NCBI GenBank assembly: GCA_937872515.1
Contig: CALMSX010000025.1
Coordinates: 1 to 64,000 of the forward strand
Reading direction: 5' to 3'
Length of the DNA: 64,000 nucleotides
Source of the DNA: an uncultured Bacteroidota bacterium
GTDB taxonomy: Bacteria; Bacteroidota; Bacteroidia; Chitinophagales; Saprospiraceae
The notes below the pieces were generated by a model. That model worked only from the letters and a program-made list of their open reading frames with translations. It ran no database searches and was not told the DNA's origin. A program made the translations under genes and the position numbers. Below, one piece after another: positions 54,012 through 62,886 of this stretch (positions are counted from its first letter, which is position 1; the number at the start of each line of letters is the position of its first letter).

Positions 54012-54386
54012 TTATTTGTGATCTGTGTGTTCCACCACAGTTGAAGATTTAAGATTGTGGGCTTTGGCTCTGCTATTCTGCCAGTAACTACCTTCAAAAG
54101 TAAAGGCTATAATGGCCCACACCAATAATAAGGTAGGAATTAAAACTGTTTTAACCAAGGCAGGTACCTCGTATTTCATGTGCATAAATTCGTAAATGAT
54201 CAGGTAGGCTTTTACAACACTCATGATGATCATCACACCACCAATGAGCCAGTGGGGCATATGAAAGCCATCGATGATATATCCCTTACCTGTAAGAGCA
54301 AAAATAACCTCTGCAATGGTGATAACTGCCAAAACAAGGATCGTCTTTGTAGCAATTTGTTTAGATTCTGTATATGAATGTCCCAT
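54012..54386 (-). CDS. Cytochrome c oxidase subunit IV family protein
   Basis: 124 residues, three membrane segments: ILVLAVITIAEVIFALTG, WLIGGVMIIMSVVKAYLIIYEFMHM and VLIPTLLLVWAIIAFTFEGSYW. The middle one has the MHM pattern typical of this small subunit. It stabilises the oxidase and takes no part in catalysis. It is 21 nt after the larger subunit III gene, is the last gene before a strong terminator, and ends in a charged His-rich tail (VVEHTDHK). Confidence 0.88.
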   Translation of the reverse strand: MGHSYTESKQIATKTILVLAVITIAEVIFALTGKGYIIDGFHMPHWLIGGVMIIMSVVKAYLIIYEFMHMKYEVPALVKTVLIPTLLLVWAIIAFTFEGSYWQNSRAKAHNLKSSTVVEHTDHK

Positions 54387-54407
54387 TTTTATTAATCTTT
54401 GAAGGTA

Positions 54408-55253
54408 TTAGAGTAGATAAAACAATAAGAATACAAAGACCCAAACAAGGTCTACAAAGTGCCAATAGAGTCCAATTTTCTCTACCATCTCGTATTTATT
54501 CTTTCTTTTTTCATATAAGCCAGAGGCAGCATTTAAACAGATAATCAAAAGAAATGCTACACCTGAAAATACGTGAAATCCGTGAAATCCGGTTATGAAA
54601 AAGAACAAAGCTCCAAATGCTTTTGGACCAAACTCTAGCCTTTTAGTTTGACCTGCATTGGGACCATCAGATACTTTATAGGCTAGGTGCTGAAAATGAC
54701 CATCGTGCTGATGGATCAAATAAGATGTACCTGCTTTGAATGTATCTCCTTTTTTAACATCATGGCCATCTTCCAGATATACACCATTTTCGGTGTGGGT
54801 ACCAAATGGATTTACTTTAATGGTCATGTGTTCTGAGCCCATCAGGGTTGTCCATTCCCAAGCCTGACAGCCTAAAAACATCAAACCACCAATAATGGTC
54901 AACAACATCCATTTAACAACGCCATTCTTGTTTTCCTGTTGACCTTCCTGAACGGCACGCACCATGGTAAATGAACTTGCGAGCAGCACAAAGGTCATAA
55001 TGGTAACAAAAATCAAAGGCTTGTGATGAATACCGCCGGGTAATGAGCTGAATACGAAGTCAGGTACAGGCCAGGAAGGCATACTAAACCTTAAAGCACC
55101 GTAAGCAATCAAAAATCCTGCAAATGTAAAGGCATCCGACAAGAGAAAATACCACATCATCAGTTTGCCATAGCTGGCCTTAAACGGCTCACTACCACCA
55201 CTCCAAGAGGGAGCTGAGTGATCTCCGTGCAATGCTATTGTTTCTGAAGCCAT
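54408..55253 (-). CDS. Cytochrome c oxidase subunit III (heme-copper oxidase subunit III), larger copy
   Basis: 281 residues with seven-helix layout (YGKLMMWYFLLSDAFTFAGFLIAYGAL, FVTIMTFVLLASSFTMVRA, LLTIIGGLMFLGCQAWEWT, FFITGFHGFHVFSGVAFLLIIC, GLYWHFVDLVWVFVFLLFYLL). The Trp-rich WHFVDLVWVF end is conserved in subunit III. An ~65-residue soluble insert (TIKVNPFGTHTENGVYLEDG...) between two helices is longer than in most copies. Subunit III sustains proton uptake. Two subunit III genes occur in tandem, 13 nt apart. Confidence 0.93.
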   Translation of the reverse strand: MASETIALHGDHSAPSWSGGSEPFKASYGKLMMWYFLLSDAFTFAGFLIAYGALRFSMPSWPVPDFVFSSLPGGIHHKPLIFVTIMTFVLLASSFTMVRAVQEGQQENKNGVVKWMLLTIIGGLMFLGCQAWEWTTLMGSEHMTIKVNPFGTHTENGVYLEDGHDVKKGDTFKAGTSYLIHQHDGHFQHLAYKVSDGPNAGQTKRLEFGPKAFGALFFFITGFHGFHVFSGVAFLLIICLNAASGLYEKRKNKYEMVEKIGLYWHFVDLVWVFVFLLFYLL

Positions 55254-55266
55254 TAGTTAGTTTTTA

Positions 55267-55848
55267 TTATCTTATTACATTTAAAAATACAAACAAATAT
55301 ATCCACAGTCCTCCCAAAAAATGCCAGAAATGGAGAACCATCTCAATCTTATTTTTCCTGGATTCACTGTACTTTAAGGGCAGGGTAAATGCCAATAAAC
55401 AAGTGACCGCCAATGCCGTGATCCCTCCTAAAACGTGGGCAGCATGAGCGCCTGTTATCAAATAAAAGAATGAACCTCCTACATTGGCTCTGAGATCAAC
55501 CCCACTTTCAAATAGGGCAATCCAACCTTCATATTGTAGTACCATAAAAGCAAAACCCAGGGCAGTAGCCAATAACAACATGGTTTTGTAACGTTGCCAC
55601 TGAAATGCTTTAAATGCATTATATGCCATATGCAGAAAAATACTGGATATGATGATAACACCAGTACTTACATAAAATACCAAGGGCATTGAAAATTGCA
55701 ACCAATTTCCTGCACCTTGTTTTACAATATAGGCGCTTGTAAATGCACCAAATAGCATGATCATGCTCGCCATGCCGACCCACAAAGCAAAAAGCTGAGG
55801 GTTTAACCTGCCAGATCCGTCTTCTCTTTTGAAAATTGTTGCTTCCAT
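55267..55848 (-). CDS. Cytochrome c oxidase subunit III, smaller copy
   Basis: 193 residues, five membrane segments (LFALWVGMASMIMLFGAFTSAYIV, SMPLVFYVSTGVIIISSIFLHM, TMLLLATALGFAFMVLQYEGW, FFYLITGAHAAHVLGGITALAV, HFWHFLGGLWIYLFVFLNV). It lacks the first two helices and represents the short CtaE-type copy usual in Bacteroidota. It is 8 nt after cyoE and precedes the long copy. Together they likely give the subunit III of one aa3-type oxidase. Confidence 0.92.
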   Translation of the reverse strand: MEATIFKREDGSGRLNPQLFALWVGMASMIMLFGAFTSAYIVKQGAGNWLQFSMPLVFYVSTGVIIISSIFLHMAYNAFKAFQWQRYKTMLLLATALGFAFMVLQYEGWIALFESGVDLRANVGGSFFYLITGAHAAHVLGGITALAVTCLLAFTLPLKYSESRKNKIEMVLHFWHFLGGLWIYLFVFLNVIR

Positions 55849-55856
55849 TTCTTATC

Positions 55857-56750
55857 TCAATTGTTAAATAATGAAACCAATAAAATCAAAGGCATATAAA
55901 AGAATGAGGAGAACATCAAAATGAGTCCACTCTTTCTGTCAAATCTTCTATAAAAGGAAAGGCTGAAATAAGCAAAAGCTATGGTCAATATCGCATTAAC
56001 CACAAAAGCCATATAATTCATATCACCGTTGAGATATAAATAGCTCAGCACCGGTACAATTAAGGCAGTATAAAGCAGGGCATATAAGCCAACATTGCGA
56101 TCAATAACCCCATCCTGTTCTGGCAACAGTCTGTAACCTGCCTTTTTATAATCCTCAAAGCCAAGAAAGCCAATGGACCAAAAGTGGGGAAACTGCCATA
56201 AAAATTGTACTGCAAACAAACCTAAAGCCAGGGTTGTTATTTGCCCCTGCGCAGCGGTACAGCCAATCAGAACTGGTAAGGCACCTGGAACTGCACCAAC
56301 AGCCACTGCCAGGGTAGAGTATCTTTTTAAAGGTGTATATACAAATGCGTAAAGAACGAATGACAACATGCCCATAACCGCTGTGATGGGATTGATCATG
56401 GATAGCAGGGAAACACCTGCCAAACAAGCCAATCCTGCAAACAAAACGGCTTCGCTGATTTTCATTCTTCCTGTTGCCAAAGGACGCAGCTGGGTCCTCT
56501 TCATTAATGCATCATAATCCTTTTCTAAAACCTCGTTGATGGCATTGGCCGCAGCAGTGATCAGAAATCCACCAATACCCAATAAGAGTAAAGTAGTGGT
56601 ATGAATCGTTTCTCCTGCAGCGATGGCATAACCCAACAGAGAGGTAAAGACAACCGTGAGGCTCAACCTGGCTTTCACCAATTGAACGTAATCAGCCCAT
56701 TTGCTATAGGACTGTACGACAATCTCCCTGGATGGATTTTGATGATTCAA
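55857..56750 (-). CDS. cyoE: Protoheme IX farnesyltransferase (heme O synthase)
   Basis: 297 residues, UbiA-type membrane prenyltransferase. The catalytic motif is NAINEVLEKDYDALMKRTQLRPL, shown here as NEVLEKDYDALMKRT with metal-binding Asp residues, followed by LATGRM and a second Asp-rich loop near FLGFEDYKKAGYRLLPE. About eight membrane helices. It adds a farnesyl chain to protoheme to form heme O, the precursor of heme A for the oxidase encoded around it. The order is subunit I, cyoE, subunit III. Confidence 0.95.
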   Translation of the reverse strand: MNHQNPSREIVVQSYSKWADYVQLVKARLSLTVVFTSLLGYAIAAGETIHTTTLLLLGIGGFLITAAANAINEVLEKDYDALMKRTQLRPLATGRMKISEAVLFAGLACLAGVSLLSMINPITAVMGMLSFVLYAFVYTPLKRYSTLAVAVGAVPGALPVLIGCTAAQGQITTLALGLFAVQFLWQFPHFWSIGFLGFEDYKKAGYRLLPEQDGVIDRNVGLYALLYTALIVPVLSYLYLNGDMNYMAFVVNAILTIAFAYFSLSFYRRFDRKSGLILMFSSFFYMPLILLVSLFNN

Positions 56751-56781
56751 GATATTGAAAAGCTTGATTATTAATTAAATA

Positions 56782-58626
56782 TTAGTGATCACCTACTTCA
56801 CCTTCTTTCAAAGGTTCATATTGTGGCACAAACTCCCTTTCATCCTTGTTATAGTCATAAGCCCAACGATGAACTGAAGGAATGTTACCAGGCCAGTTGC
56901 CGTGAATAGGTTCAATCGGAGTTGTCCATTCAAGGGTATTGGCATCATATGGATTCTTTTGTGTTAACTTTCTACCTCTCCAAATGCTGTAAAAGAAATT
57001 AACCACAAAGATCAATTGAATTACAAAGGCAAGGATGGCTGATACGGTAATGAATTTGTTCATTTCCGCAAAGTGTTTGAAGGCATCAAAAGTATCAAAA
57101 CTATAGTATCTTCTTGGTACTCCCGCCATACCCAGATAATGCATAGGCCAGAAAATAGCATAGGCCAAGATCAAGGTACCCCAGAAGTGGATCTTACCTA
57201 AAGTTTCATTCATGAATCTCTGATACATTTTTGGATACCAATGGTAAACACCTGCAAACATTCCAAAGAATGCTGCAACACCCATTACAATGTGGAAGTG
57301 GGCAACCACAAAGTATGTATCGTGCATTTGAATATCGATAGCTGAGTTTCCTAAAAAGATACCGGTCAAACCACCAGAAATAAACATGGATACAAATCCA
57401 ATTCCAAAAAGTGAAGCCGTATTAAATCTAATACTTCCTCCATATAGAGTAGTAATCCAGTTGAAAACTTTAACCGCGGAAGGTACCGCAATGATCAACG
57501 TAAATACTACAAAGAAATTACTGATAAAGGGATTGACACCCGCCATAAACATGTGGTGAGCCCACACAATAAATGAAAGGAAGCCGATGGCAAGGATGGA
57601 GTACACCATGGCCCTGTAACCAAAGATAGGTTTTCTGGAATGTACAGAAAGTACTTCAGAAACGATACCCATGGCAGGTAAGATGATGATGTACACTTCG
57701 GGGTGACCCAAGAACCAGAAAAGGTGTTGGAACAAAATAGGGCTACCCCCAACTCTATCCAGTGCCTGGCCACCAATAAAGATATCACTCAAGTAAAAAC
57801 TTGTACCCAAGCTTCTGTCAAATATCAACATAAAAAAGCCTGAAGCCAAAACCGGAAATGATAACAAACCTAATATGGCAGTTACAAAAAAGGCCCAGAT
57901 TGGCAGTGGGAGTCTCCACATGCTCATGCCCTTTGTACGTAAATTCAAAATGGTAGTAATGTAATTAATACCTCCCAATAAGACGGATACTACAAACAAG
58001 GTTAAACTCACCAACCACAGCGTCATACCTGTACCGGAACCTGCCGATGCCTGAGGCAATGCACTCAATGGAGGGTAGGCTACCCAGCCACCTGAGAATG
58101 GTCCGGTGCTGAGGAAAAGTGAATAAAACATAACCACACCAGCTAAAAAGAAAAACCAGTAGGACAACATATTGAGGAAGGGTGAAGCCATATCACGGGC
58201 TCCAATCTGGAAGGGGATCAGCAAGTTGCTAAAGGTACCACTCAAACCGGCTGTCAATACAAAAAATACGATGATAGTGCCGTGCATGGTTACCAATGCA
58301 TAATAAAACTCAGGTGAAAGCTTACCTACGCCTTCAGCGTCTACTACAATCCACTTACCCAATACTGGTTTTAACCAAGCCAGACTCTCTTCCGGAAAGC
58401 CCAACTGAAGCCTGAATACAATTGACATTGCTGCTCCAATTATGGCCCAAATAATACCGGTAACCAAAAATTGTCGTGCAATCACTTTGTGATCCATAGA
58501 GAACACATAGTGGTTCAAAAAGCCAGACTTGTATTTATCACCATGGTGATGATCATGGAAGTGATCATTGAAGCCTTGTTCTTCGATCAGGATATCTTCC
58601 CTGGTTTTTACACCTACTTCTGCCAT
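56782..58626 (-). CDS. ctaD: Cytochrome c oxidase subunit I (aa3-type)
   Basis: 614 residues, twelve or more membrane helices. Heme and copper ligands are in TMHGTIIVFFVLTAG (low-spin heme His), WFLGHPEVYIIILP (CuB His with cross-linked Tyr), IVWAHHMFMAG (two CuB His) and MHDTYFVVAHFHIVMGV (high- and low-spin heme His). The GHPEVY glutamate-region and the H..Y pair fit A-type oxidases. An N-terminal His/acid-rich stretch (GFNDHFHDHHHGDKYKSGF) precedes the first helix. It reduces O2 and pumps protons. It is 25 nt after the subunit II gene. Confidence 0.97.
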   Translation of the reverse strand: MAEVGVKTREDILIEEQGFNDHFHDHHHGDKYKSGFLNHYVFSMDHKVIARQFLVTGIIWAIIGAAMSIVFRLQLGFPEESLAWLKPVLGKWIVVDAEGVGKLSPEFYYALVTMHGTIIVFFVLTAGLSGTFSNLLIPFQIGARDMASPFLNMLSYWFFFLAGVVMFYSLFLSTGPFSGGWVAYPPLSALPQASAGSGTGMTLWLVSLTLFVVSVLLGGINYITTILNLRTKGMSMWRLPLPIWAFFVTAILGLLSFPVLASGFFMLIFDRSLGTSFYLSDIFIGGQALDRVGGSPILFQHLFWFLGHPEVYIIILPAMGIVSEVLSVHSRKPIFGYRAMVYSILAIGFLSFIVWAHHMFMAGVNPFISNFFVVFTLIIAVPSAVKVFNWITTLYGGSIRFNTASLFGIGFVSMFISGGLTGIFLGNSAIDIQMHDTYFVVAHFHIVMGVAAFFGMFAGVYHWYPKMYQRFMNETLGKIHFWGTLILAYAIFWPMHYLGMAGVPRRYYSFDTFDAFKHFAEMNKFITVSAILAFVIQLIFVVNFFYSIWRGRKLTQKNPYDANTLEWTTPIEPIHGNWPGNIPSVHRWAYDYNKDEREFVPQYEPLKEGEVGDH

Positions 58627-58651
58627 TTTATTTATGGTTGTATTTTTATAA

Positions 58652-60181
58652 TTAAATTACTCTCAATTCCGTTCTTCGATTCTTCGCTTTGCCTTCTTCG
58701 GTATCATTGGTATCCATAGGTTTGGTATCACCATAACCATTGACCACCAATCTCGATGCTGCAACTCCCTGGCTTACCAATCGATCTCTTACACTGGTAG
58801 CTCTACCCATTGAAAGTGCCCTATTGGCTGCTGGATCTCCTACATTATCGGTATGTCCGGCTACTTCCAACCTGATATGAGGATGTTTTTTTAATAAGCC
58901 GGCGATGTAATCCAATTCGTGGTTAGAAAGTGCATCCAGATTGTTGGATCCAGTATCAAAGAAAACGTATTTTAATCTTAGGGTCAATACTTCTGCTGTC
59001 ATGGTAGTGTCTCTACCTGTTGCCAGTTTTGACCAAAGTGGGTCTACCGTTGAATCCAATTCTGCTTTGCGGTCTTCAATCTCGAAGTCTAAAAGTTTTT
59101 GATCTTTAAATGGATCTGCATCTGTTCCTCTGATGCTGGCTTTATAGAAAGACGGCAAGCCTGCAGCCCACGCATCATATTCTTCTTTGCTAACAATTTC
59201 CACAACTCTCCTCATAGAATAGTGGCCTTTTCCGCACAATTCTGCGCAAGCCAATTCATAGTTAAATTTCTCCCACCTTTTGGGTCCTTCCGGATCTGCC
59301 GGATCATAAGGCTCATTCCATTCAGGATAAGCGCTCAGCTCCTGTCGCATCTGGGCCGTAGTCTTGGTAGGCTTAAAAATAAAATAGGTTGGGAGTCCGG
59401 GAACCGCATCCATTTTAACTCTGAAATGGGGCAGGTAAAAGTTGTGCAATACATCTTTAGCCGTAATTCTAACTCTTACCGTTGAATCCACCGGCAATTT
59501 GATTACATCCGAACCAGAAAGGATGGCATCATCCATACTGGCTTTATCATTAAAATTAACACCCAAAGGGTTGTTAGACATATTTATGAGTCTGAAATCT
59601 TTGTCTCCGATTTTACCATCTTTACCAGGATATCTGATATCCCATGCAAATTGATAACCAGTGGCCTCGATTTCAAGGAACTTATCTTCTGGTCCCAAAT
59701 CAGGCATTACATTGTTCCAGACTACCAGACCGTTGGCCACCAAAAAAGCCATCACTACGGCAGGAATTGCTGTCCAGATGAGTTCCAGTTTGGTATCGTG
59801 AGCAAAAAAGGTAGCTTTTCTTCCCTGCTGCATTCTGTATTTGTAAGCATACCAAAATAATAAGATATGCGTGATTACAAAAACAATGCCTGTGAAGATC
59901 AGGGTCACATTGAACAAAGAGTCAACTTCTTTGCCATGCTCTGAAGATGCTTCCCAAGGACCATAGCCCAGCATATAATCTCTGTAATACCATGCAGAAT
60001 AGATACAACCTACCAGGAAGACTACCATAAACACTACCAACCACCTGCCGGTACTGTCATTGCCGGCCCTCATTACGGCCTCTTCTCCTCTGATCTTTGC
60101 GGCTAAATCATTGACTTTACCCAGCTGAACTGCAATTACAGCAATTAAGGCAAAAATGATGAGTGCACCAAAAATAGTCAT
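58652..60181 (-). CDS. ctaC: Cytochrome c oxidase subunit II fused to a C-terminal OmpA-like peptidoglycan-binding domain
   Basis: 509 residues, much longer than a plain subunit II. Membrane segments at 1-20, 47-66, 91-113 and 132-155. The CuA cupredoxin domain covers about 165-335, with ligands H246 (VLHNFYLPH), C312, E314, C316, H320 and M323 (CAELCGKGHYSM), all present. A ~60-residue charged linker (about 338-397) leads to an OmpA-like domain (about 398-509): YVFFDTGSNNLDALS, VAGHTDNVGDPAANRALSMG, NGYGDTKPMD, KNRRTELRV. These include the TD (D445) and NRR (R502/R503) residues expected to bind diaminopimelate in peptidoglycan. The frame is continuous, with no sign of a frameshift. The oxidase should thus be tethered to the cell wall; this is inference. 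Subunit II accepts electrons from cytochrome c. It is the first oxidase gene after actF. Confidence 0.93.
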   Translation of the reverse strand: MTIFGALIIFALIAVIAVQLGKVNDLAAKIRGEEAVMRAGNDSTGRWLVVFMVVFLVGCIYSAWYYRDYMLGYGPWEASSEHGKEVDSLFNVTLIFTGIVFVITHILLFWYAYKYRMQQGRKATFFAHDTKLELIWTAIPAVVMAFLVANGLVVWNNVMPDLGPEDKFLEIEATGYQFAWDIRYPGKDGKIGDKDFRLINMSNNPLGVNFNDKASMDDAILSGSDVIKLPVDSTVRVRITAKDVLHNFYLPHFRVKMDAVPGLPTYFIFKPTKTTAQMRQELSAYPEWNEPYDPADPEGPKRWEKFNYELACAELCGKGHYSMRRVVEIVSKEEYDAWAAGLPSFYKASIRGTDADPFKDQKLLDFEIEDRKAELDSTVDPLWSKLATGRDTTMTAEVLTLRLKYVFFDTGSNNLDALSNHELDYIAGLLKKHPHIRLEVAGHTDNVGDPAANRALSMGRATSVRDRLVSQGVAASRLVVNGYGDTKPMDTNDTEEGKAKNRRTELRVI

Positions 60182-60212
60182 TGTATGTCTTTTTTAAATT
60201 CTTTCTAAGTGA

Positions 60213-61490
60213 TTATACGTGATGATGTAAACTCTCTTCTACGTATGGATCTTTTTCTGAAGTAAGCCTTGTTTTGGATAATGCATTAAACATTACAAAC
60301 AGGAACAAGCCAAGAAAGCCCAGCATGGTTCCCAATTCTAATAATCCAGGGAAGGTAAAGCCCTGTACAAATGAAGATACATGTTCGGCGGCATGTCCGT
60401 GGGCCTCTGTTGCACCATGTTCAGCTCCGTGTCCACCAACTTCATGCGCGGTGTGCAGTACTCCCGGTTTCACCATCAGGAAAAAATCCAGCCAGTGTCC
60501 AAGAAATACAACGATGGCGACAAATGAGAGTGAACCATTTTTCCACTTGGTATCATTCCTCATTAAAACCAAAAATGGCAGTACAAAGTTTATGACAAAG
60601 TTGCCAAAAAACAATACCGGATAATTATCATATCTTTCTTTGAAATAGATTGTCTCCTCCCCGATGTTGGCATACCATATCAGCATAAATTGTGAAAACC
60701 ACAAATAGGTCCAAAATACTGAAATACCAAAAATAAATTTACCCACATCATGCATATGGTGTTTGGTAAGGTTTTGGTAATAACCTTTAGACCTTAGATA
60801 AAGTAAGATCAAGGCTACAAGACACATCATGGCCACAAACAAGCTGGCCAAAGAATACCAGGCAAACATGGTTGAATACCAGTGAGCATCAACGCTCATA
60901 ACCCATTGCCAGATCAATACCACTGATGTAAATCCGAATATCGGCAAAAACATAGCCGCAAATGTTCTGATTCGACGGTGAGTGGCGAAATTTTCCTCGC
61001 CGTGAGCCGACTCCTCTGCAACTGATAGTGACCTGAGTTTCATGGCAATGAACACGTAGGCTGCGCCTATCACGATGGTGCCAAATAAATACCAGTTTTT
61101 ATTGAGGAAGCTTGATTTGCCTTTTAATATTTCGTCTGTTGCAACACTTTTATCATCTGCCCAATGGTATAGGTGGTTCATGTGCATGTAAACTGCCACT
61201 CCTATAAGGGTCATGATGATAAAACCCGGCAATAAATAGGCTGATATTGACTCAAATACTCTTTTGAAGGCTGTATACCAACCTGCATAGGCGGTGATAC
61301 TGGCAGCCATAAAAAAAGTAGCCATAATAGCAATGCCTGTAAAGAATACGGAGTTGTGCAAAACATTTGACCAAAACCTGGTGTGGCTGTGATCATCACC
61401 CATCCATGTGAGTACCAGACACAACAATCCTATTCCCATCATGCTAAATAAGATGGTTCTTAATGTATTGGTAATGGTATATTGATTCAT
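60213..61490 (-). CDS. actF: Alternative complex III quinol-oxidising subunit ActF
   Basis: 425 residues, about ten membrane segments (TILFSMMGIGLLCLVLTWMGD, NSVFFTGIAIMATFFMAAS, SISAYLLPGFIIMTLIGVAVYMH, MFLPIFGFTSVVLIWQWVMS, FVAMMCLVALILLYLRS, FFGNFVINFVLPFLVLM). The layout and QWVMSVDAHWYSTMFAWY block are typical of the NrfD-like ActF (quinone-binding) subunit of alternative complex III. A His/Gly-rich loop (AHEVGGHGAEHGATEAHGHA) is present near the end. It lies between ActE and oxidase subunit II, which suggests the two complexes work together. Confidence 0.92.
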   Translation of the reverse strand: MNQYTITNTLRTILFSMMGIGLLCLVLTWMGDDHSHTRFWSNVLHNSVFFTGIAIMATFFMAASITAYAGWYTAFKRVFESISAYLLPGFIIMTLIGVAVYMHMNHLYHWADDKSVATDEILKGKSSFLNKNWYLFGTIVIGAAYVFIAMKLRSLSVAEESAHGEENFATHRRIRTFAAMFLPIFGFTSVVLIWQWVMSVDAHWYSTMFAWYSLASLFVAMMCLVALILLYLRSKGYYQNLTKHHMHDVGKFIFGISVFWTYLWFSQFMLIWYANIGEETIYFKERYDNYPVLFFGNFVINFVLPFLVLMRNDTKWKNGSLSFVAIVVFLGHWLDFFLMVKPGVLHTAHEVGGHGAEHGATEAHGHAAEHVSSFVQGFTFPGLLELGTMLGFLGLFLFVMFNALSKTRLTSEKDPYVEESLHHHV

Positions 61491-61516
61491 TTTTCTTTGC
61501 CTGATTTTATTGCCAA

Positions 61517-62350
61517 TTAATGTTTTTCACCTTGTCCGCCTGCAGAATGTGGCATCGCTTCCTTTTTGGCTGCTGTATCCTGAACTGCTACCTGAGGTGC
61601 TGCTTTTGGAATTGAAGCAAAAGGGACATCAACAGAGTTCAATGTGTTTGCTTTTTCGTTATAGACAAGATTTTTTGATGCAGCCTGCAGTGATCGGATG
61701 TAGTGAATTACTTCCCATCTTTCTTTGTAAGACAGCTTATCTGAATAACCACCCATCAAGTTTCTGCCGTAGATAATCGAATGATAATATCTTCCATTTG
61801 AAGAATTGATGAAATCATCCAACAAGAAGTTTGCCGGCTGAGCAGGGTATTTTCCATCATCTCTAATCAGATAACCTGCACCATCTCCTTTTTCACCATG
61901 ACAGATACCACAATATATATTATAGAGTGCCTTGCCATTCTCTAGTCCCGCTTTTGTGATTGGATAGGGGTTGTTGATAATCTCTGCTGTGGCTCTCAAT
62001 CTTTCCTCTTCTGTATCAGCATAATAATAAGGAACACTGCCATTGGGTGTAAACTGACGACCACTGCCCATACCTGAAGAGCCGTCGGCGCTGCCAACAT
62101 AGCCCCTTGCTATGGTACCTGCCACCGGTTTACGAGGTGCAGAAAACTCGTAGAGATCTTTTTCCGACCCCCACCTGTTTTGATAATAATAACTGTAAGT
62201 ATTTGCCTCATATGCAACAGAATGTCCCATATCAGGCATGTATTCGCTACCTGTGCTGTTTCCACCGGGTTTTTGACATGATAATGCCAAAAAGGATACC
62301 AGGGCTAAAAACAGGATGTATTTGCTGTTATTCATCTTGTTGGAATGCAT
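61517..62350 (-). CDS. actE: Alternative complex III cytochrome c subunit ActE
   Basis: 277 residues from ATG 62350, whose A is shared with the TAA of actD (TAATG). ATG 62335 is also possible. A lipoprotein signal (ILFLALVSFLALSCQKPGG) anchors it in the membrane. One c-type heme site is visible: NIYCGICHGEKGDGAGYLI (CxxCH near residue 148), with a probable Met ligand in RNLMGGYSDKLSYKERW. It carries electrons from ActB/C/F towards the oxidase. An Ala/Gln-rich tail follows. It is embedded in the actC-D-E-F order. Confidence 0.94.
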   Translation of the reverse strand: MHSNKMNNSKYILFLALVSFLALSCQKPGGNSTGSEYMPDMGHSVAYEANTYSYYYQNRWGSEKDLYEFSAPRKPVAGTIARGYVGSADGSSGMGSGRQFTPNGSVPYYYADTEEERLRATAEIINNPYPITKAGLENGKALYNIYCGICHGEKGDGAGYLIRDDGKYPAQPANFLLDDFINSSNGRYYHSIIYGRNLMGGYSDKLSYKERWEVIHYIRSLQAASKNLVYNEKANTLNSVDVPFASIPKAAPQVAVQDTAAKKEAMPHSAGGQGEKH

Positions 62351-62865
62351 TATAGGTTTTTTGAATTTACCTCAGCCGCGCCTGTTGCACTAAATAAAGC
62401 ACGGGCATCAGCCTCATTTACATAGGCCTTGTCAAAAGCAAGGCAAAACTTATCGTCTGAAATACGATCATCCAGCGTAGGGTTGGTAACTCCAGGCCCT
62501 AAACCACAAATGATGTAAAATGTCACCACCATACCTACACAGGCAAACAATACCGTTAGTTCAAATGTAATAGGAATAAAGGCAGGTACTGACCAATAGG
62601 GTTTACCTCCAAAAATAATCGGCCAGTCTTTGGTAAAGATCCAGGTCATACTTAGGAATGCTGTTAGAGTGCCTAACATTCCATAAATAAAACCTGCAAT
62701 GTGAATTCTGGATTCCTCCAATTCAAGAAGGGGATCGAGACCGTGGATAGGAAATGGTGAAAATACATCCATTATTTCCATGTGGCCAGCCTTGGCTTTT
62801 TTTACCGCTTTGAGCAAGTCTTGCTCATCATTGTACAATCCGAAAATTACTTCTTTATGTGCCAT
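62350..62865 (-). CDS. actD: Alternative complex III subunit ActD (DUF3341)
   Basis: 171 residues. The start EVIFGLYNDEQDLLKAVKKAK, then MDVFSPFPIHGLD and two membrane segments (FIYGMLGTLTAFLSMTWIFT, FELTVLFACVGMVVTFYIICG) are typical of DUF3341/ActD. It ends in a soluble DDKFCLAFDKAYVNEADAR-like region. It is a structural membrane subunit of the complex. It is 21 nt after actC and overlaps actE by one base. Confidence 0.94.
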   Translation of the reverse strand: MAHKEVIFGLYNDEQDLLKAVKKAKAGHMEIMDVFSPFPIHGLDPLLELEESRIHIAGFIYGMLGTLTAFLSMTWIFTKDWPIIFGGKPYWSVPAFIPITFELTVLFACVGMVVTFYIICGLGPGVTNPTLDDRISDDKFCLAFDKAYVNEADARALFSATGAAEVNSKNL

Positions 62866-62886
62866 GTTAAATTTTCCGCTAAGTGA

